A stretch of DNA of 64,000 nt from Agrilactobacillus fermenti (GCF_021030645.1 NZ_JACGCJ010000014.1:1-64000); one strand, 5' to 3'; numbered from the stretch's first letter, positions 44,268 to 53,689 are shown. Notes: generated by a model not told the origin, from the sequence alone. A program made the numbers and translations.

Positions 44268-44617
44268 AGAAGGCTATTATTAGGCAATATTTTACACTTT
44301 CAGATCAAGCATCAAAAGACCCGATCGCATTGAAGAAAATTATCGACTTTTTTGCCGAAGGTGCTACTATTACCGCTGCGGACGGCTCAAAGATAACGAC
44401 ACATAAGCAACTGGTAGATTTCTTTCAAAAGTTTTTCCACCGTAATCAACAATTAAAACACATCTTCAAAATATCAGATCAAGATGAACACTATCAAACG
44501 GAATGGGCAGTTGCGGGTCAAAAACAAGACCACACCCTGTTTGCGCTACATGGATTTGATACGTATACCTTTAACGCCAGCCACAAAATCAGTCAACTCA
44601 AAGTCACTGTCCTTTGA
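44268..44617 (+). pseudogene. 5'-truncated SnoaL/NTF2-like protein
   Basis: The plus strand reads EKAIIRQYFTLSDQASKD, then FFAEGATITAADGSK, VDFFQKFFHRN, TEWAVAGQKQD and FALHGFDTYTF: an NTF2-like (SnoaL/DUF4440-type) fold with its first helix nearly complete but no start codon of its own. A TTG at 44330 begins a 95-residue frame without a ribosome site. The 5' end was lost at the same junction that truncates the oxidoreductase. Confidence 0.65.
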
Positions 44618-44663
44618 AAAATAAGCCTTAATTGAACAAGCCACGTTCAATTAAGGCTTTTTT
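44618..44663. terminator. Strong bidirectional terminator
   Basis: AAAATAAGCCTTAATTGAAC and GTTCAATTAAGGCTTTTTT pair across a 7-base loop, between the NTF2-like remnant and the convergent isochorismatase-like gene. Confidence 0.85.
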
Positions 44664-44695
44664 AAATAAGTGTTTGACAGATTCTAAAAATAGAT

Positions 44696-45178
44696 TCATC
44701 TGATTTTAGCAAACGCCCCTTGCCAAATTCGCTCATGATAAGCAATAGCCTGAGCTGCAGTTAGCTCTGGCGTATCGAAAGTTGAATGCATGCCAGCTGT
44801 CAGCCACATCTGAAAACCCAGGTGGTGTCCCACGCGTAAAGCTGTGTCAATACAATACTCTGTTTGCAGCCCGCAGACTTCTATGTCGGTGATTGCTTGA
44901 TGCTTTAAATAAGCTGATAAACCAGTCTCATAAAATGAATCCGTGTGATATTTCAAAAAAACATGATCTTGTGCTTGCACGTCAAGTTGATCACAAAATG
45001 CCCAAGCTTTCGAACCGTATGGCATTGTTTCATCCGTGTGCTGCATGAAAATAATTGGTAACTGCTGTTGCCTATATTGTTGTATCTTCTGATTAATTTT
45101 ACGTACTAAGTCATCAAAATGCCAAGCTTCAGCTAAACCATTTTGAACATCGATCACTAACAATGCTTGAGGTTTCAA
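44696..45178 (-). CDS. Isochorismatase-like cysteine hydrolase
   Basis: About 160 residues. LLVIDVQNGL holds the catalytic Asp; VFLKYHTDSFYETGL the Lys; VCGLQTEYCIDTALR the nucleophilic Cys. This is the isochorismatase/nicotinamidase superfamily, which cleaves amides or vinyl ethers; the substrate is unknown. The frame is open to 45250, but AAAGGATG lies before the TTG at 45178, which gives the usual N terminus. It follows the ABC exporter genes with 80 bp between the starts of translation signals. Confidence 0.85.
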   Translation of the reverse strand: MKPQALLVIDVQNGLAEAWHFDDLVRKINQKIQQYRQQQLPIIFMQHTDETMPYGSKAWAFCDQLDVQAQDHVFLKYHTDSFYETGLSAYLKHQAITDIEVCGLQTEYCIDTALRVGHHLGFQMWLTAGMHSTFDTPELTAAQAIAYHERIWQGAFAKIR

Positions 45179-45257
45179 AAAGACACATCCTTTAGGAATA
45201 TTTGAATTATCTCCAGCATACGCCTTATTTATTAAACATAAAGTCCACAAGTAAACC

Positions 45258-46025
45258 TCAAAACTGCCGTTTGCGAAAAGCTAGGTAACCCAAAGTAATT
45301 AATAACAGACCATATCCCAGCGTCCCCCAAAGCAATTGATCCGTGCGCAATAAAGTGACCGGATGATAGGCGACATAATTATAATATTGTTGTGTTAAAT
45401 TAGTCATAGCTAATGGGTTCCACTTAATAATGCTTGCCAATTGAGGCTTAACACCAATCAGATTACGCGTGACAAAGGGTCCCATAAAAATAATAATCAT
45501 GTTAAAAGTCGTCACTACAGCATTGGATCGAATCAAGCATGAGGTTAAAAAAACAAAACCGATGATCAACATTCCGACTAAAATATCCAAACCAGTAGTG
45601 GTTAAAAGATTGACAATCAGCGGTTGATGATGCTGATAAACTTTGAACCATTGAACCGGTTGTTTAAAGGTAACCCAACTTAATATGCAGGTCCAAACGA
45701 TAGCTAATAAATGTAACGCAAAATTATAAAGCAATAATACCAGCAACTTAGCGCCATAGACGTTCAAGCGACTTGGCGCTTTATATAATTCTGTTAAAAT
45801 GGTGTGACTTTGAAATGCTGCCGAAAATACAGTCGATCCAATGATTACTAACACTAATAACAAGCAATCACCAGAATCAAAACAACTCATAATTAACAAA
45901 TTATCATAAGTTGACCCCATCGCCGTCCCAATAAAAATCATAAACGCCAGCATCAATACTGGTGCGATCCAAGTAATTTTGCGTTTTGTTAATTTGTAAA
46001 ATTCTCGCTTCAAAACGATTGTCAT
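45258..46025 (-). CDS. ABC exporter permease (ABC-2 type), second
   Basis: 255 residues with six helices, the layout of BcrB/MutE-type permeases of antimicrobial peptide ABC exporters (MTIVLKREFYKLTKRKITWI start; TAFQSHTILTELYKAPSRL loop in similar position to the first permease). It is homologous in plan to the preceding permease gene; the two presumably form a heterodimer. 30 bp downstream of that gene. Confidence 0.82.
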   Translation of the reverse strand: MTIVLKREFYKLTKRKITWIAPVLMLAFMIFIGTAMGSTYDNLLIMSCFDSGDCLLLVLVIIGSTVFSAAFQSHTILTELYKAPSRLNVYGAKLLVLLLYNFALHLLAIVWTCILSWVTFKQPVQWFKVYQHHQPLIVNLLTTTGLDILVGMLIIGFVFLTSCLIRSNAVVTTFNMIIIFMGPFVTRNLIGVKPQLASIIKWNPLAMTNLTQQYYNYVAYHPVTLLRTDQLLWGTLGYGLLLITLGYLAFRKRQF

Positions 46026-46055
46026 GCTGTACTCCTTTCAATGCAACTTATATAG

Positions 46056-46814
46056 CTAAATGTGGCGGTGTTTAAAGCAAATATAACCAAGGCTCAAAAA
46101 TAGTGCCGTGTAAATAAGATTGCCGCCAATCAATTGGCCATTTGTTAAGTTTGAGATTTTTTGGCCACTTGGCTCACTTAACTGGGTGATCACATTGATC
46201 ATGTTCAAAGGGTTCCAGGCGACAACTTTAGCCAAATTTGAACTAGCTAACATTATTGCCCGGGAAATATTCACACCCCAGAAACCCACTATCAAGCCAA
46301 TCCCAATCACAACACCGTTCACATGAACAATAGCTAGCAAGCATAACGCCAATGTGACGACAAACAAGCTATACACTAATGTACCAACTTGATTTAACAA
46401 AAAAGCCTGACTCAAGGTCTGGGACTGCTGAGCAGCTGTAAACCAACTGTCACGTGCTCCAATGACAAGCGGCTTTAATAAAAATGTGAAAACACTGCCG
46501 ATACATAACAGTAGCCCACTGTAGCTAATTAAAACCAGAGCCTTGGCAAAATAGACCTGCCATTGATGCCGTGCTCGATATAATAAATTTAATATCGTAT
46601 GATTTTGATATTCCATCGCGAGGAATTGTGAACTAACCGTAATCAAAATAATAATGACCCACTGATCAATCCCAAAACCTTGAGCCATCAAAGTTTGAGC
46701 ATCTGTAGTCGTGATTGCAGTGTAACCCATTAACAGACCTAAACCCACTACGCCATACCAAGGCAGACGTTCTTGCCAAAATTTATGAAATTCCCGCTGT
46801 AAATTAATGATCAC
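46056..46814 (-). CDS. ABC exporter permease (ABC-2 type), first
   Basis: 252 residues, six helices; MIINLQREFHKFWQERLPWY and LAMEYQNHTILNLLYRARHQW match the cytosolic N terminus and coupling loop of the second permease. The GTG start overlaps the ATPase stop (GTGA), so translation is coupled. Acts with the ATPase as a peptide/antibiotic exporter or immunity pump. Confidence 0.82.
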   Translation of the reverse strand: MIINLQREFHKFWQERLPWYGVVGLGLLMGYTAITTTDAQTLMAQGFGIDQWVIIILITVSSQFLAMEYQNHTILNLLYRARHQWQVYFAKALVLISYSGLLLCIGSVFTFLLKPLVIGARDSWFTAAQQSQTLSQAFLLNQVGTLVYSLFVVTLALCLLAIVHVNGVVIGIGLIVGFWGVNISRAIMLASSNLAKVVAWNPLNMINVITQLSEPSGQKISNLTNGQLIGGNLIYTALFLSLGYICFKHRHI

Positions 46815-47692
46815 CTGCCCGCCCCATTTCCTTGCGTCAACAAATGAACAATCAATTGTTCAAAGGAAACATCATAAGGTGATAATGCTAATAGATGCAG
46901 ATTATGAGCAGCCAAAAGATCTTGTACTTGAAACAGATATCCCCGGTCAATACTGAGGCCGTCATGAACCGACTTTATCGGAATCTTTTGCGCCTGCAGC
47001 AATTTCACGGTCGTTGGCATATCATCCGTCACAAAGTGGCACCGCTGCTGCCTTAGTTGATTCAATTTATGAATCGGCTGATTCAAAACGATCCTGCCTT
47101 CATTGACCAAGATAACATCGGTCATAATTTTTTGTAATTCGCCTAAAATATGACTAGAAATCAAAAAAGTCGTACCGTCTCTGGCATATTGCTTGATGAT
47201 TTTTCGAACCAATATTGTGGCTTCAATATCTAAACCATTCATCGGTTCATCTAATAAAACAAGTTCTGGCTGGTTTAATAACGCTAAAGCAATACCCAGC
47301 TTTTGTTTCATACCTAGCGAATAATCCTTAGCTTTTTGCCGGATAAAGGTCGTCATTGCTAATTGGGTCACGACCGTTTGAATGTTTGCTGCTGTTTGGG
47401 CATATAGCCGTAGATTATCCCAGCCAGTTAAAAAAGGATAAATGGCTGGATGCTCTATTAAAGCGCCAACTTTGGCCAAAGCATGATGATCTTGCTCTAA
47501 AACCGTCTGATGGTTGATTTGTATTTGTCCAGTAAATACCATCAACCCTAAAATTGTTTTCATAATTGTCGTTTTACCAGCACCATTAGGTCCAATCAAG
47601 CCCGCAATATCACCAGCCGCAACTTCAAAACTACCTTGTTTAATGATTTGTTTGTGACCGATATAAGTCGTCATTGCTTGAACAGTTAACAT
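46811..47692 (-). CDS. ABC exporter ATPase (BcrA/LanF type)
   Basis: 293 residues. Walker A GPNGAGKTT, Q-loop region GALIEHPAIYPFLTGWDNL, signature YSLGMKQKLGIA, Walker B LVLLDEPMNGLD and switch SSHILGE are all present; about 75 residues after the ATPase core form the regulatory tail of the bacitracin/lantibiotic-resistance class. GGGGTGAGTAT precedes the ATG. First gene of the three-gene exporter; a membrane-bound XRE regulator is divergent to it. Confidence 0.92.
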   Translation of the reverse strand: MLTVQAMTTYIGHKQIIKQGSFEVAAGDIAGLIGPNGAGKTTIMKTILGLMVFTGQIQINHQTVLEQDHHALAKVGALIEHPAIYPFLTGWDNLRLYAQTAANIQTVVTQLAMTTFIRQKAKDYSLGMKQKLGIALALLNQPELVLLDEPMNGLDIEATILVRKIIKQYARDGTTFLISSHILGELQKIMTDVILVNEGRIVLNQPIHKLNQLRQQRCHFVTDDMPTTVKLLQAQKIPIKSVHDGLSIDRGYLFQVQDLLAAHNLHLLALSPYDVSFEQLIVHLLTQGNGAGR

Positions 47693-47854
47693 ATACTCAC
47701 CCCATACTTACGATTTCTCATCATGAGTTTACTGCTGATGATCCTTGGTATGTAGAGGTTTCAAGCTGTGCTAGAGATTGTTGCTTGTAACGATATAGCG
47801 ATACGCCTATGCTAGTATTAATAGAAATTTCAGTTTAAAGAAGGTTCGAAAGCT

Positions 47855-48445
47855 ATGGAAAATAACTTGACTGATAATTTGAAACAATTGCGGCAGCAGT
47901 ATCACCTGAAACAAAGCGATTTAGCAACTCATTTACACGTCTCCCGCCAAACCGTCTCCAGCTGGGAAACTGGCCGTAATCAACCCGATATAGACACGCT
48001 TTTACGTTTGGCTAGCTTCTATCATATTCCGCTGGCACAACTCGTGGATCAAGAAACGATACATCCGTCAGTTTCCAGCCAAATCCCCCGGGGCATTCCT
48101 AGTATCTTATTAGCCATTTTATTCATTGAACGGCTGACGCAAAACTCAAATACGGCTTTTTTCTTATGGTTAGACAGCCTACTTATTTTTTTGTTTTTAC
48201 TCAACGGTGCGATTTATTTTAATAATAAGCAGGAAGTAAACTTCAAATTATCCCTTCATCTTTATTATTGGGTGCTTGGCTTGTTTGTTAGTGCTGTCTG
48301 GTTCAGTGCCTTAACTAATTTATTTCAGATGGGCTTTGCCTTTCAATTCACATTCTTTGTCAGTGGCTTGATTGCGTTTTGGGCCTTAATATTTCACAAA
48401 GATAAATCAACGCATCTTCTCGTATCAACACAAAAAAAGCTCTAA
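47855..48445 (+). CDS. XRE-family regulator with membrane domain
   Basis: 196 residues: an N-terminal HTH_3 domain (about 8-62, LRQQYHLKQSDLATHLHVSRQTVSSWETGR) and four hydrophobic segments after residue 80. Such membrane-anchored XRE proteins are found next to ABC exporters and are thought to sense peptides or membrane stress. AAGAAGG precedes the ATG. The 160-bp divergent interval with the exporter operon would hold both promoters. Confidence 0.85.
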   Translation: MENNLTDNLKQLRQQYHLKQSDLATHLHVSRQTVSSWETGRNQPDIDTLLRLASFYHIPLAQLVDQETIHPSVSSQIPRGIPSILLAILFIERLTQNSNTAFFLWLDSLLIFLFLLNGAIYFNNKQEVNFKLSLHLYYWVLGLFVSAVWFSALTNLFQMGFAFQFTFFVSGLIAFWALIFHKDKSTHLLVSTQKKL

Positions 48446-48473
48446 ATTGAAGTCAGCCGTTTCAATCTAGAAC
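48432..48473 (+). terminator. Terminator after the XRE gene
   Basis: AAAGCTCTAAATTGAA and TTTCAATCTAGAACTT form an imperfect stem overlapping the stop codon, followed by AGATTTATTT. Confidence 0.5.
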
Positions 48474-48598
48474 TTAGATTTATTTAACATTACTTAATAG
48501 CGTTTTCGCTCATATTAATATCTAGGTGTCTTAATCATCAAAAAAATCAATCTCGACCAATGCTTTTGCCACTCTTATCTAACTAAAACTAATATGGC

Positions 48599-49564
48599 TT
48601 AGAAATCCATAAATGTCACGGTCATTTTCACCGCATCAATGACCGCCTCAGCTCCAAGGGGCGTCGTCATCATGGGTATTGTGTGACAGCTATCGTAATC
48701 ATAAATGATCGGTTTTTGTGGCTCATTAAGGACTTCTTGCAAAATATCGATTGGTCGCTTTTTGGTGTTTTCCGAGTCAAAAAGTGCATGTTTTCCTAAA
48801 ACGATGCCTTTGACCACATCTAAAATACCAGCATCTTTTAACATAGCAAAATTCTTTTCTACAGTAGCTGCGTCTTTTTCAGCATCTTCAATAAATAAAA
48901 TATCATTATCTGTAAATCTTGGGCAATATTTAGACGCCACGATGCCGTACATTGTATTCAAATTACCGCCTAGTAGACGCCCTTTCAAAACAGACTGATT
49001 CTTATAATGCCAAGCATTAGCATATTTTTGCTTCTCATGCTCAAAAGTTTCCCAATTACCACGTTTATCCGTCCAATATTCAGGTGCCGTTAATGTCACA
49101 GCTTGATTGGGTTTGGCATGAAGTACCTGTTCAAAATAATGCCAAGTTTGAGAGACATAGGGCGGCCATTCACCAAAAGAAGCCACTAACGCCGGGCCAT
49201 ATAAAACTCGACATTCAGGCGCTTGCGTTTGAATTGCCAACAGCAAAGCCGTGGCATCTGAATACCCCACAAACGTCTTGGGATGTTTATTCAAATAATC
49301 ATAATCAATATAAGGTAAAATCGAATTCGAATTCGTCCCACCGATCGTTGACATGATGACATCAATTTTCGGCTCATGAATCAACTCATTGAGTTCATCA
49401 GCTCTGGCTTGGATCGATCCAGACCGATAGCCCGCTTGTTTTCCCGTCAATCGACCAGCTGTCAAATGAACGCCCTGTTGCCGCAGGAACTGCTTAGCAC
49501 GCTGAAAACGCTGAGGTGACAAAGCCGTGATTGGGGTCGAAGCCGAATAAAAACCAATATTCAT
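48599..49564 (-). CDS. LD-carboxypeptidase / MccF-like protein (S66), intact
   Basis: A 321-residue S66 serine peptidase. MSTIGGTNSNSILPYID, VGYSDATALLLAI (nucleophile Ser), FIEDAEKD (Glu) and DSCHTIPMMTTPLG (His) make the expected Ser-Glu-His triad. It cleaves LD-peptide bonds in recycled muropeptides or inactivates microcin-like peptide-nucleotides. GAAGGAGACTTTTCA precedes the ATG. It is a paralogue of the frameshifted gene at 13272-14353. Confidence 0.9.
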   Translation of the reverse strand: MNIGFYSASTPITALSPQRFQRAKQFLRQQGVHLTAGRLTGKQAGYRSGSIQARADELNELIHEPKIDVIMSTIGGTNSNSILPYIDYDYLNKHPKTFVGYSDATALLLAIQTQAPECRVLYGPALVASFGEWPPYVSQTWHYFEQVLHAKPNQAVTLTAPEYWTDKRGNWETFEHEKQKYANAWHYKNQSVLKGRLLGGNLNTMYGIVASKYCPRFTDNDILFIEDAEKDAATVEKNFAMLKDAGILDVVKGIVLGKHALFDSENTKKRPIDILQEVLNEPQKPIIYDYDSCHTIPMMTTPLGAEAVIDAVKMTVTFMDF

Positions 49565-49660
49565 TGAAAAGTCTCCTTCATAAAATTATTTCAAAAAATG
49601 AATATAATTGCTTATTGCCCTATATCCAAGAAAAATTAATGACTTATACCCACTCCTAAG

Positions 49661-50041
49661 GTGGTGCTCATCATAACAAATTCAATCTGCGCTGAAACAT
49701 TACGTATCTTAAAGCAAAAACCGACTGAAATTTCAGATTTATCAATTTGGCTCTTCATAACGATCAATACAGCCAAAGCGATGATCATAAACAGTGCACC
49801 AACTCAAGTAGTCGCTCTGGACCGCTTCTTGGCCGACCAAACCACCAGCCAAATTCAAGCAACTTTTGATCAATTTCAAGGTCAATTTGGTGCGGATAAC
49901 TTTTCAATGCGTCATAGTCAAAATTACAAATATCTTTGTATGTTGATTGCTAATTTTCCAGAACAAATAATTTCTAAAACAGACAAAGCAGCTATAAAAT
50001 CCGACATGAAAGTGAATCAATATTTATTGTATCTGTTATAG
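49661..50041 (+). CDS. Hypothetical protein, possibly a remnant
   Basis: A 126-residue frame with a hydrophobic stretch (IWLFITINTAKAMIINSA), then a soluble part (LDRFLADQTTSQIQATFDQFQ, YLCMLIANFPEQII). Start options are tandem GTG codons overlapping AAGGTGGTG, which is poor. It precedes the CPBP protease gene by 84 bp. No family recognised; may be a decayed gene. Confidence 0.4.
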   Translation: MVLIITNSICAETLRILKQKPTEISDLSIWLFITINTAKAMIINSAPTQVVALDRFLADQTTSQIQATFDQFQGQFGADNFSMRHSQNYKYLCMLIANFPEQIISKTDKAAIKSDMKVNQYLLYLL

Positions 50042-50124
50042 CATTAAAAATGGACCTAAATATTATTTGTGCTACCCTTAAGTCGTTAATAAATATCATA
50101 TTATCAATAGATGGGGATGATCCA

Positions 50125-50898
50125 ATGCTTATTGAAAATAGTTGGTCTTGGGGCAAGCAACTAGCTTGGGGTATCTTGCTGTTTTTAGCCTTTTTCTTTC
50201 TTAATTTATTTAGCTATGATGAACCTTTAGCTTTTAAACGGATTGCTAATTTGGTACTAGCTCTTGTTGCCTTTAGTATTGCTTGGTGGGCACTGAGTAC
50301 GCTAAAAATTACTAAGCAGCGGATTCACTTGACCAGAGTTGCTCGTGTTTCAGGTATACTGGCTGTTATTGCCGTGTTGATCATGCTTAGCTTAGAAAAA
50401 ATGCCGTTGAACATCTACCACGTTTTCCAATCACATTATTTCCTGTGGGATACTGTGGCAGCCTTGTCTGCTGCAATTCTTGAAGAAGCTATTTGTCGCG
50501 GCCTATTCTTATCTGCCTTCATGAATCTAGAAACTTATCTGGAAGTCCGTAAAACACATACCTATAAGTTGACTAAAGCAGCCCTATATTCAGCAATATT
50601 ATTTGGTGTCTTGCATCTCGGTAATTTGCTTGGTGGCAGCCCTCAAGCTGTCTGGCAACAAGTCTTTTACAGTTTAGCTATGGGTGTCTTTTTGGCTGTT
50701 CTGCGAACCTATGGTAACAATTTGCTGTGGCCAATTTTATTGCACTTTATTTTAGACTGGGCCCCGCTGGAATCAGCTACCGCCCCAAACACCGATTCAA
50801 GTTGGCTGATCACGCTGGTTGTATTTATACCAATCTTTATTTTCAGCATAATTTTTCTAATTCATTTAGACCGGCAACGTATTCAAGTGACGGCTTAA
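50125..50898 (+). CDS. CPBP family intramembrane metalloprotease
   Basis: 257 residues with about eight helices. AAILEEAICRGLFLSAFM is the EExxxR motif 1, AILFGVLHLGNL motif 2 with His, and ILLHFILDWAPL motif 3. Members include CAAX proteases and bacteriocin self-immunity (Abi) proteins in lactobacilli. No bacteriocin gene is near. The frame is open from 50050, but GGGGATGATCCA precedes the ATG at 50125. Confidence 0.85.
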   Translation: MLIENSWSWGKQLAWGILLFLAFFFLNLFSYDEPLAFKRIANLVLALVAFSIAWWALSTLKITKQRIHLTRVARVSGILAVIAVLIMLSLEKMPLNIYHVFQSHYFLWDTVAALSAAILEEAICRGLFLSAFMNLETYLEVRKTHTYKLTKAALYSAILFGVLHLGNLLGGSPQAVWQQVFYSLAMGVFLAVLRTYGNNLLWPILLHFILDWAPLESATAPNTDSSWLITLVVFIPIFIFSIIFLIHLDRQRIQVTA

Positions 50899-50900
50899 TT

Positions 50901-51377
50901 TTATTTATGATTGGTGTGTTGCTTTATCAATATGGCAATCAAATAAAATACGGGGGCCGCTAAGATGAACAAGATACTCATGAACAGAGCTTTCACAATG
51001 CTGATGGCCCAATTGATACTTTCATCATAGGTCATCGTATCTGCGGTGGTATACTCCCAAGGATTTGTAGAAACGCCATTAGACGACCATTGCCGATCCG
51101 TATGGTGTTGTGCCATGTCCTGGTGGTGCAGATCTAACGCCCGCTTCTTGGGCGACTCAAAATTGTCAGACTTAGAAACAAACCAAGTCGGATGTTGCAA
51201 CCTAAAAAAGGGTAACAACATTAGCGTCGCGAAAAGGTACAGTTGATAAAGTCGAAACTGATACTGAAATGGGAAAAATGATAAATCATATCGATAAACC
51301 AAAATAGCCATTAAAGCAAGTACGCCCGTCACTAAATAACCAAACCATTTCAATATTTGATAAAACTTTTTCAACAT
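50901..51377 (-). CDS. Membrane protein of unknown function
   Basis: 158 residues with two hydrophobic segments at the N terminus (YLVTGVLALMAILVYRY; YLFATLMLLPFF), a hydrophilic His/Asp-rich loop (LHHQDMAQHHTDRQW) and a C-terminal helix pair region (ALFMSILFILAAPVFYLIAI). It ends 2 bp from the stop of the convergent protease gene. No family recognised. Confidence 0.6.
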   Translation of the reverse strand: MLKKFYQILKWFGYLVTGVLALMAILVYRYDLSFFPFQYQFRLYQLYLFATLMLLPFFRLQHPTWFVSKSDNFESPKKRALDLHHQDMAQHHTDRQWSSNGVSTNPWEYTTADTMTYDESINWAISIVKALFMSILFILAAPVFYLIAILIKQHTNHK

Positions 51378-51398
51378 AGGTCTTCACCATCCCTATCG

Positions 51399-51896
51399 TT
51401 ACAAAGTCATTTTTTTCAAGTAGCGCACTTCTGAAACAGTCTCACCGGCAAAATCTAATTCATGTGTGTCTGCTGCTAATTGAAAGCCACATTTTTCGTA
51501 AAAACGACGTGCTGAATCATTATTAGCCAATACCCACAAAAATATTTGTTGATAACCCTGTGCATAGATCTTACGCTCAAATGTAGCAAGCAACTTTTGC
51601 CCAATTCCTTGGTGAAAATAGTCTGGTAAAAGATAGATCGACATCAACTCCGCCCAATTTGGCCGCATTTGGTCACTGCTTTTCCCACCGGTTACCACGC
51701 CGATAATACCCTGATCCGTTTCAGCAACTAGTATTAAGCGTTTGGGAACGGCCAACCGGGGTATCCACAAATCAGCAGATAGGTCATTTAAAAATTTTGC
51801 GGGTAAAATAGTCCGATAGGCAGTTTGCCAACTCTTAAGATAAACTTGCCCAATTTGAGAGTAGTCTTTAGGCTGTGCTTGCCGAATCTTCAACAT
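51399..51896 (-). CDS. GNAT family N-acetyltransferase
   Basis: About 165 residues. MLKIRQAQPKDYSQIGQVYL, LMSIYLLPDYFHQGIGQKLL (acetyl-CoA loop) and LWVLANNDSARRFYEKCGFQ are the typical motifs. GTGAGG lies close to ATG 51896; TTG 51893 is an alternative. It lies just upstream of the membrane-protein gene on the same strand (22 bp). Substrate unknown. Confidence 0.87.
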   Translation of the reverse strand: MLKIRQAQPKDYSQIGQVYLKSWQTAYRTILPAKFLNDLSADLWIPRLAVPKRLILVAETDQGIIGVVTGGKSSDQMRPNWAELMSIYLLPDYFHQGIGQKLLATFERKIYAQGYQQIFLWVLANNDSARRFYEKCGFQLAADTHELDFAGETVSEVRYLKKMTL

Positions 51897-52001
51897 AAGC
51901 CTCACCGCTTTATTTTGTTTATGCGCCAATAATTTAATTTTAATATACGCCATATTTAATCTATTTCATATTAAAATGTCATTTAAAGTTCATTCACGAC
52001 A

Positions 52002-52047
52002 AAAACAGCCCTAATTCTATCTTGATTGATAGGCTTAGGGCTGTTTT
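52002..52047 (-). terminator. Terminator overlapping the SMUG2-like gene's stop
   Basis: AAAACAGCCCTAA and TTAGGGCTGTTTT form a 13-base stem. On the minus strand the upstream arm contains the stop codon of the gene at 52035-52733. Confidence 0.8.
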
Positions 52048-52733
52048 AACGCCGTAAGATATTTTGCCAGATAATAATCTCTATCTTTAGAATGATACTG
52101 CATAATAAATCGCGGATGTTCTAAAGGCACGATCGTATTTAAAAAATGATATGTAGCATTAATTTTCGTTAATACCTGATAATTTTCACCACTGCCAATG
52201 CAATAACAGACCGATGTATCGATGCCAAAATTAATTTGCTGGCGCAAGGATTCGATGATAAATGGCAATAACTCATGTTGTACTTTTCTGCTTTCATAGT
52301 AGTTACAGTTCACTCTGTTTCCCTTCGAGTTTATTCTAGTTAAACCAAGTGGACAAACAAAGTTCATGTAGAAATTAGCATAAAAATGATCACGGCCGCC
52401 AAAGCGACCAATTACATCACTCAAAAATCCAGATGAAGCTTGATTGATTTGAAATTTATCAACTTTAATTCCTGTCTCGTTTTGCAGGAACTTCATATCT
52501 TCAAAGGGGATCCCCGTTATCGCCGTGCTGCGTCTCGCCGGTGAACTGCCTAGTATCAATCTTCGCGGTCGACTGTCGTTATAATACGTTTGATAAAAAG
52601 CAGCAGCCAATTGAAAAACTAGCGCTTTTTGCGCACCGTTATAAGGATTGATGATACTGAAACCATCTGGCAACTTAATTGAAAAATCCGCTAAATCTCT
52701 ATAAAACTGCAATACTTTTTCAGCAAAAGACAA
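52035..52733 (-). CDS. SMUG2-like uracil-DNA glycosylase family protein (DUF4918)
   Basis: 232 residues. INPYNGAQKALVFQLAAAFY, RRLILGSSPARRSTAITGIPF and NFYMNFVCPLGLTR follow the SMUG2/DUF4918 family plan; the usual N-P-G of the catalytic first motif is S-P-A here, so glycosylase activity may be changed or lost. A late His region (FIMQYHSKDRD) corresponds to the second motif. The start is a TTG after GAGGTGG. DNA repair role is inferred from the family. Single gene. Confidence 0.8.
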   Translation of the reverse strand: MSFAEKVLQFYRDLADFSIKLPDGFSIINPYNGAQKALVFQLAAAFYQTYYNDSRPRRLILGSSPARRSTAITGIPFEDMKFLQNETGIKVDKFQINQASSGFLSDVIGRFGGRDHFYANFYMNFVCPLGLTRINSKGNRVNCNYYESRKVQHELLPFIIESLRQQINFGIDTSVCYCIGSGENYQVLTKINATYHFLNTIVPLEHPRFIMQYHSKDRDYYLAKYLTALKQP

Positions 52734-52870
52734 GTTTAACCCACCTCTTTATAGAATGGTTTGAATTTAATCATACACTATATTAATTAAAAGAACGTTT
52801 CAATCTGAAATAACTACTGTCTTTAACTTAAAATAGCTATCTATTTATGGTTTATATATTTATTCTGTAG

Positions 52871-53671
52871 TCATTCAAAGGTATTTTCAAAGTATTTCTT
52901 AATAATATTTCTGTCCTGCATTACTTTTCTAACTGATGGCCTTTTTACAGGAATCAATCCACGACTTTTTGCAGCTGTATCTAATTTAATTAACGCCCTT
53001 TTGACATTTTCATCTGCTATCAATTGTTCATTACTTATAACAGTTCCTATAGGAGTATTTTTGTTGTGAGCTCTAATAATCTTACCCTTTTTATCTAAAT
53101 AAACTTTAATATAATTGATCAAATATTTATTGGAACTTTTATCTTCATATACAATATATCCACTTACATAATTCTGTCCATTGTTTTTACGCTTGATCAA
53201 TAAGTGTCTTTCGGTTGATGAATTGAGCGTTATTTCTGGCTCAACTCTTTTAAAGAAACCTATTTTCGGTTTTTCAATTTCAAAACTAGAAACTTCTTTT
53301 GTCTTGGCATTGACATTTGCTACATATATTGAGCCTAACATTCCTTGTTCAACTTTTGTTTTAATTTGAACTTTATTATCCGTTAAAGCTAAATAATCTG
53401 GGATATTTAATCTCAATTGATTATTAGCCATATTTAGTCTATATGTTGATAAACCTATGAACGCTGTAGTAACAAGCGTTAAAAGAATTATTAAATTTCT
53501 TTTGGTCCAAAAAAACCAACTATAAATTAACTCATCTTTAATCCAAAGAAGATACCCACGAATAGGACTAGTAGTTTTTACAAAATTTTGAATACGGGAT
53601 TTTCTTTCAGAAAAAATCGCAGTTATTGCAGAAAAAATAATTATTATTGCACAAAGTACTAAAAGTTCCAT
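52871..53671 (-). CDS. Two-helix membrane protein beside the prophage end
   Basis: 266 residues: an N-terminal helix (LLVLCAIIIIFSAITAIF), a basic loop, a second helix (NLIILLTLVTTAFIGLSTY), and a C-terminal part rich in beta-strands and Lys (VQIKTKVEQGMLGSIYVANV; YLINYIKVYLDKKGKIIRA). AAAGGACTG lies upstream of the ATG. It is AT-rich, unlike its leftward neighbours, and lies just outside the attachment site; acquired origin is likely. No family recognised. Confidence 0.6.
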   Translation of the reverse strand: MELLVLCAIIIIFSAITAIFSERKSRIQNFVKTTSPIRGYLLWIKDELIYSWFFWTKRNLIILLTLVTTAFIGLSTYRLNMANNQLRLNIPDYLALTDNKVQIKTKVEQGMLGSIYVANVNAKTKEVSSFEIEKPKIGFFKRVEPEITLNSSTERHLLIKRKNNGQNYVSGYIVYEDKSSNKYLINYIKVYLDKKGKIIRAHNKNTPIGTVISNEQLIADENVKRALIKLDTAAKSRGLIPVKRPSVRKVMQDRNIIKKYFENTFE

Positions 53672-53689
53672 ATTTATATATCAGTCCTT

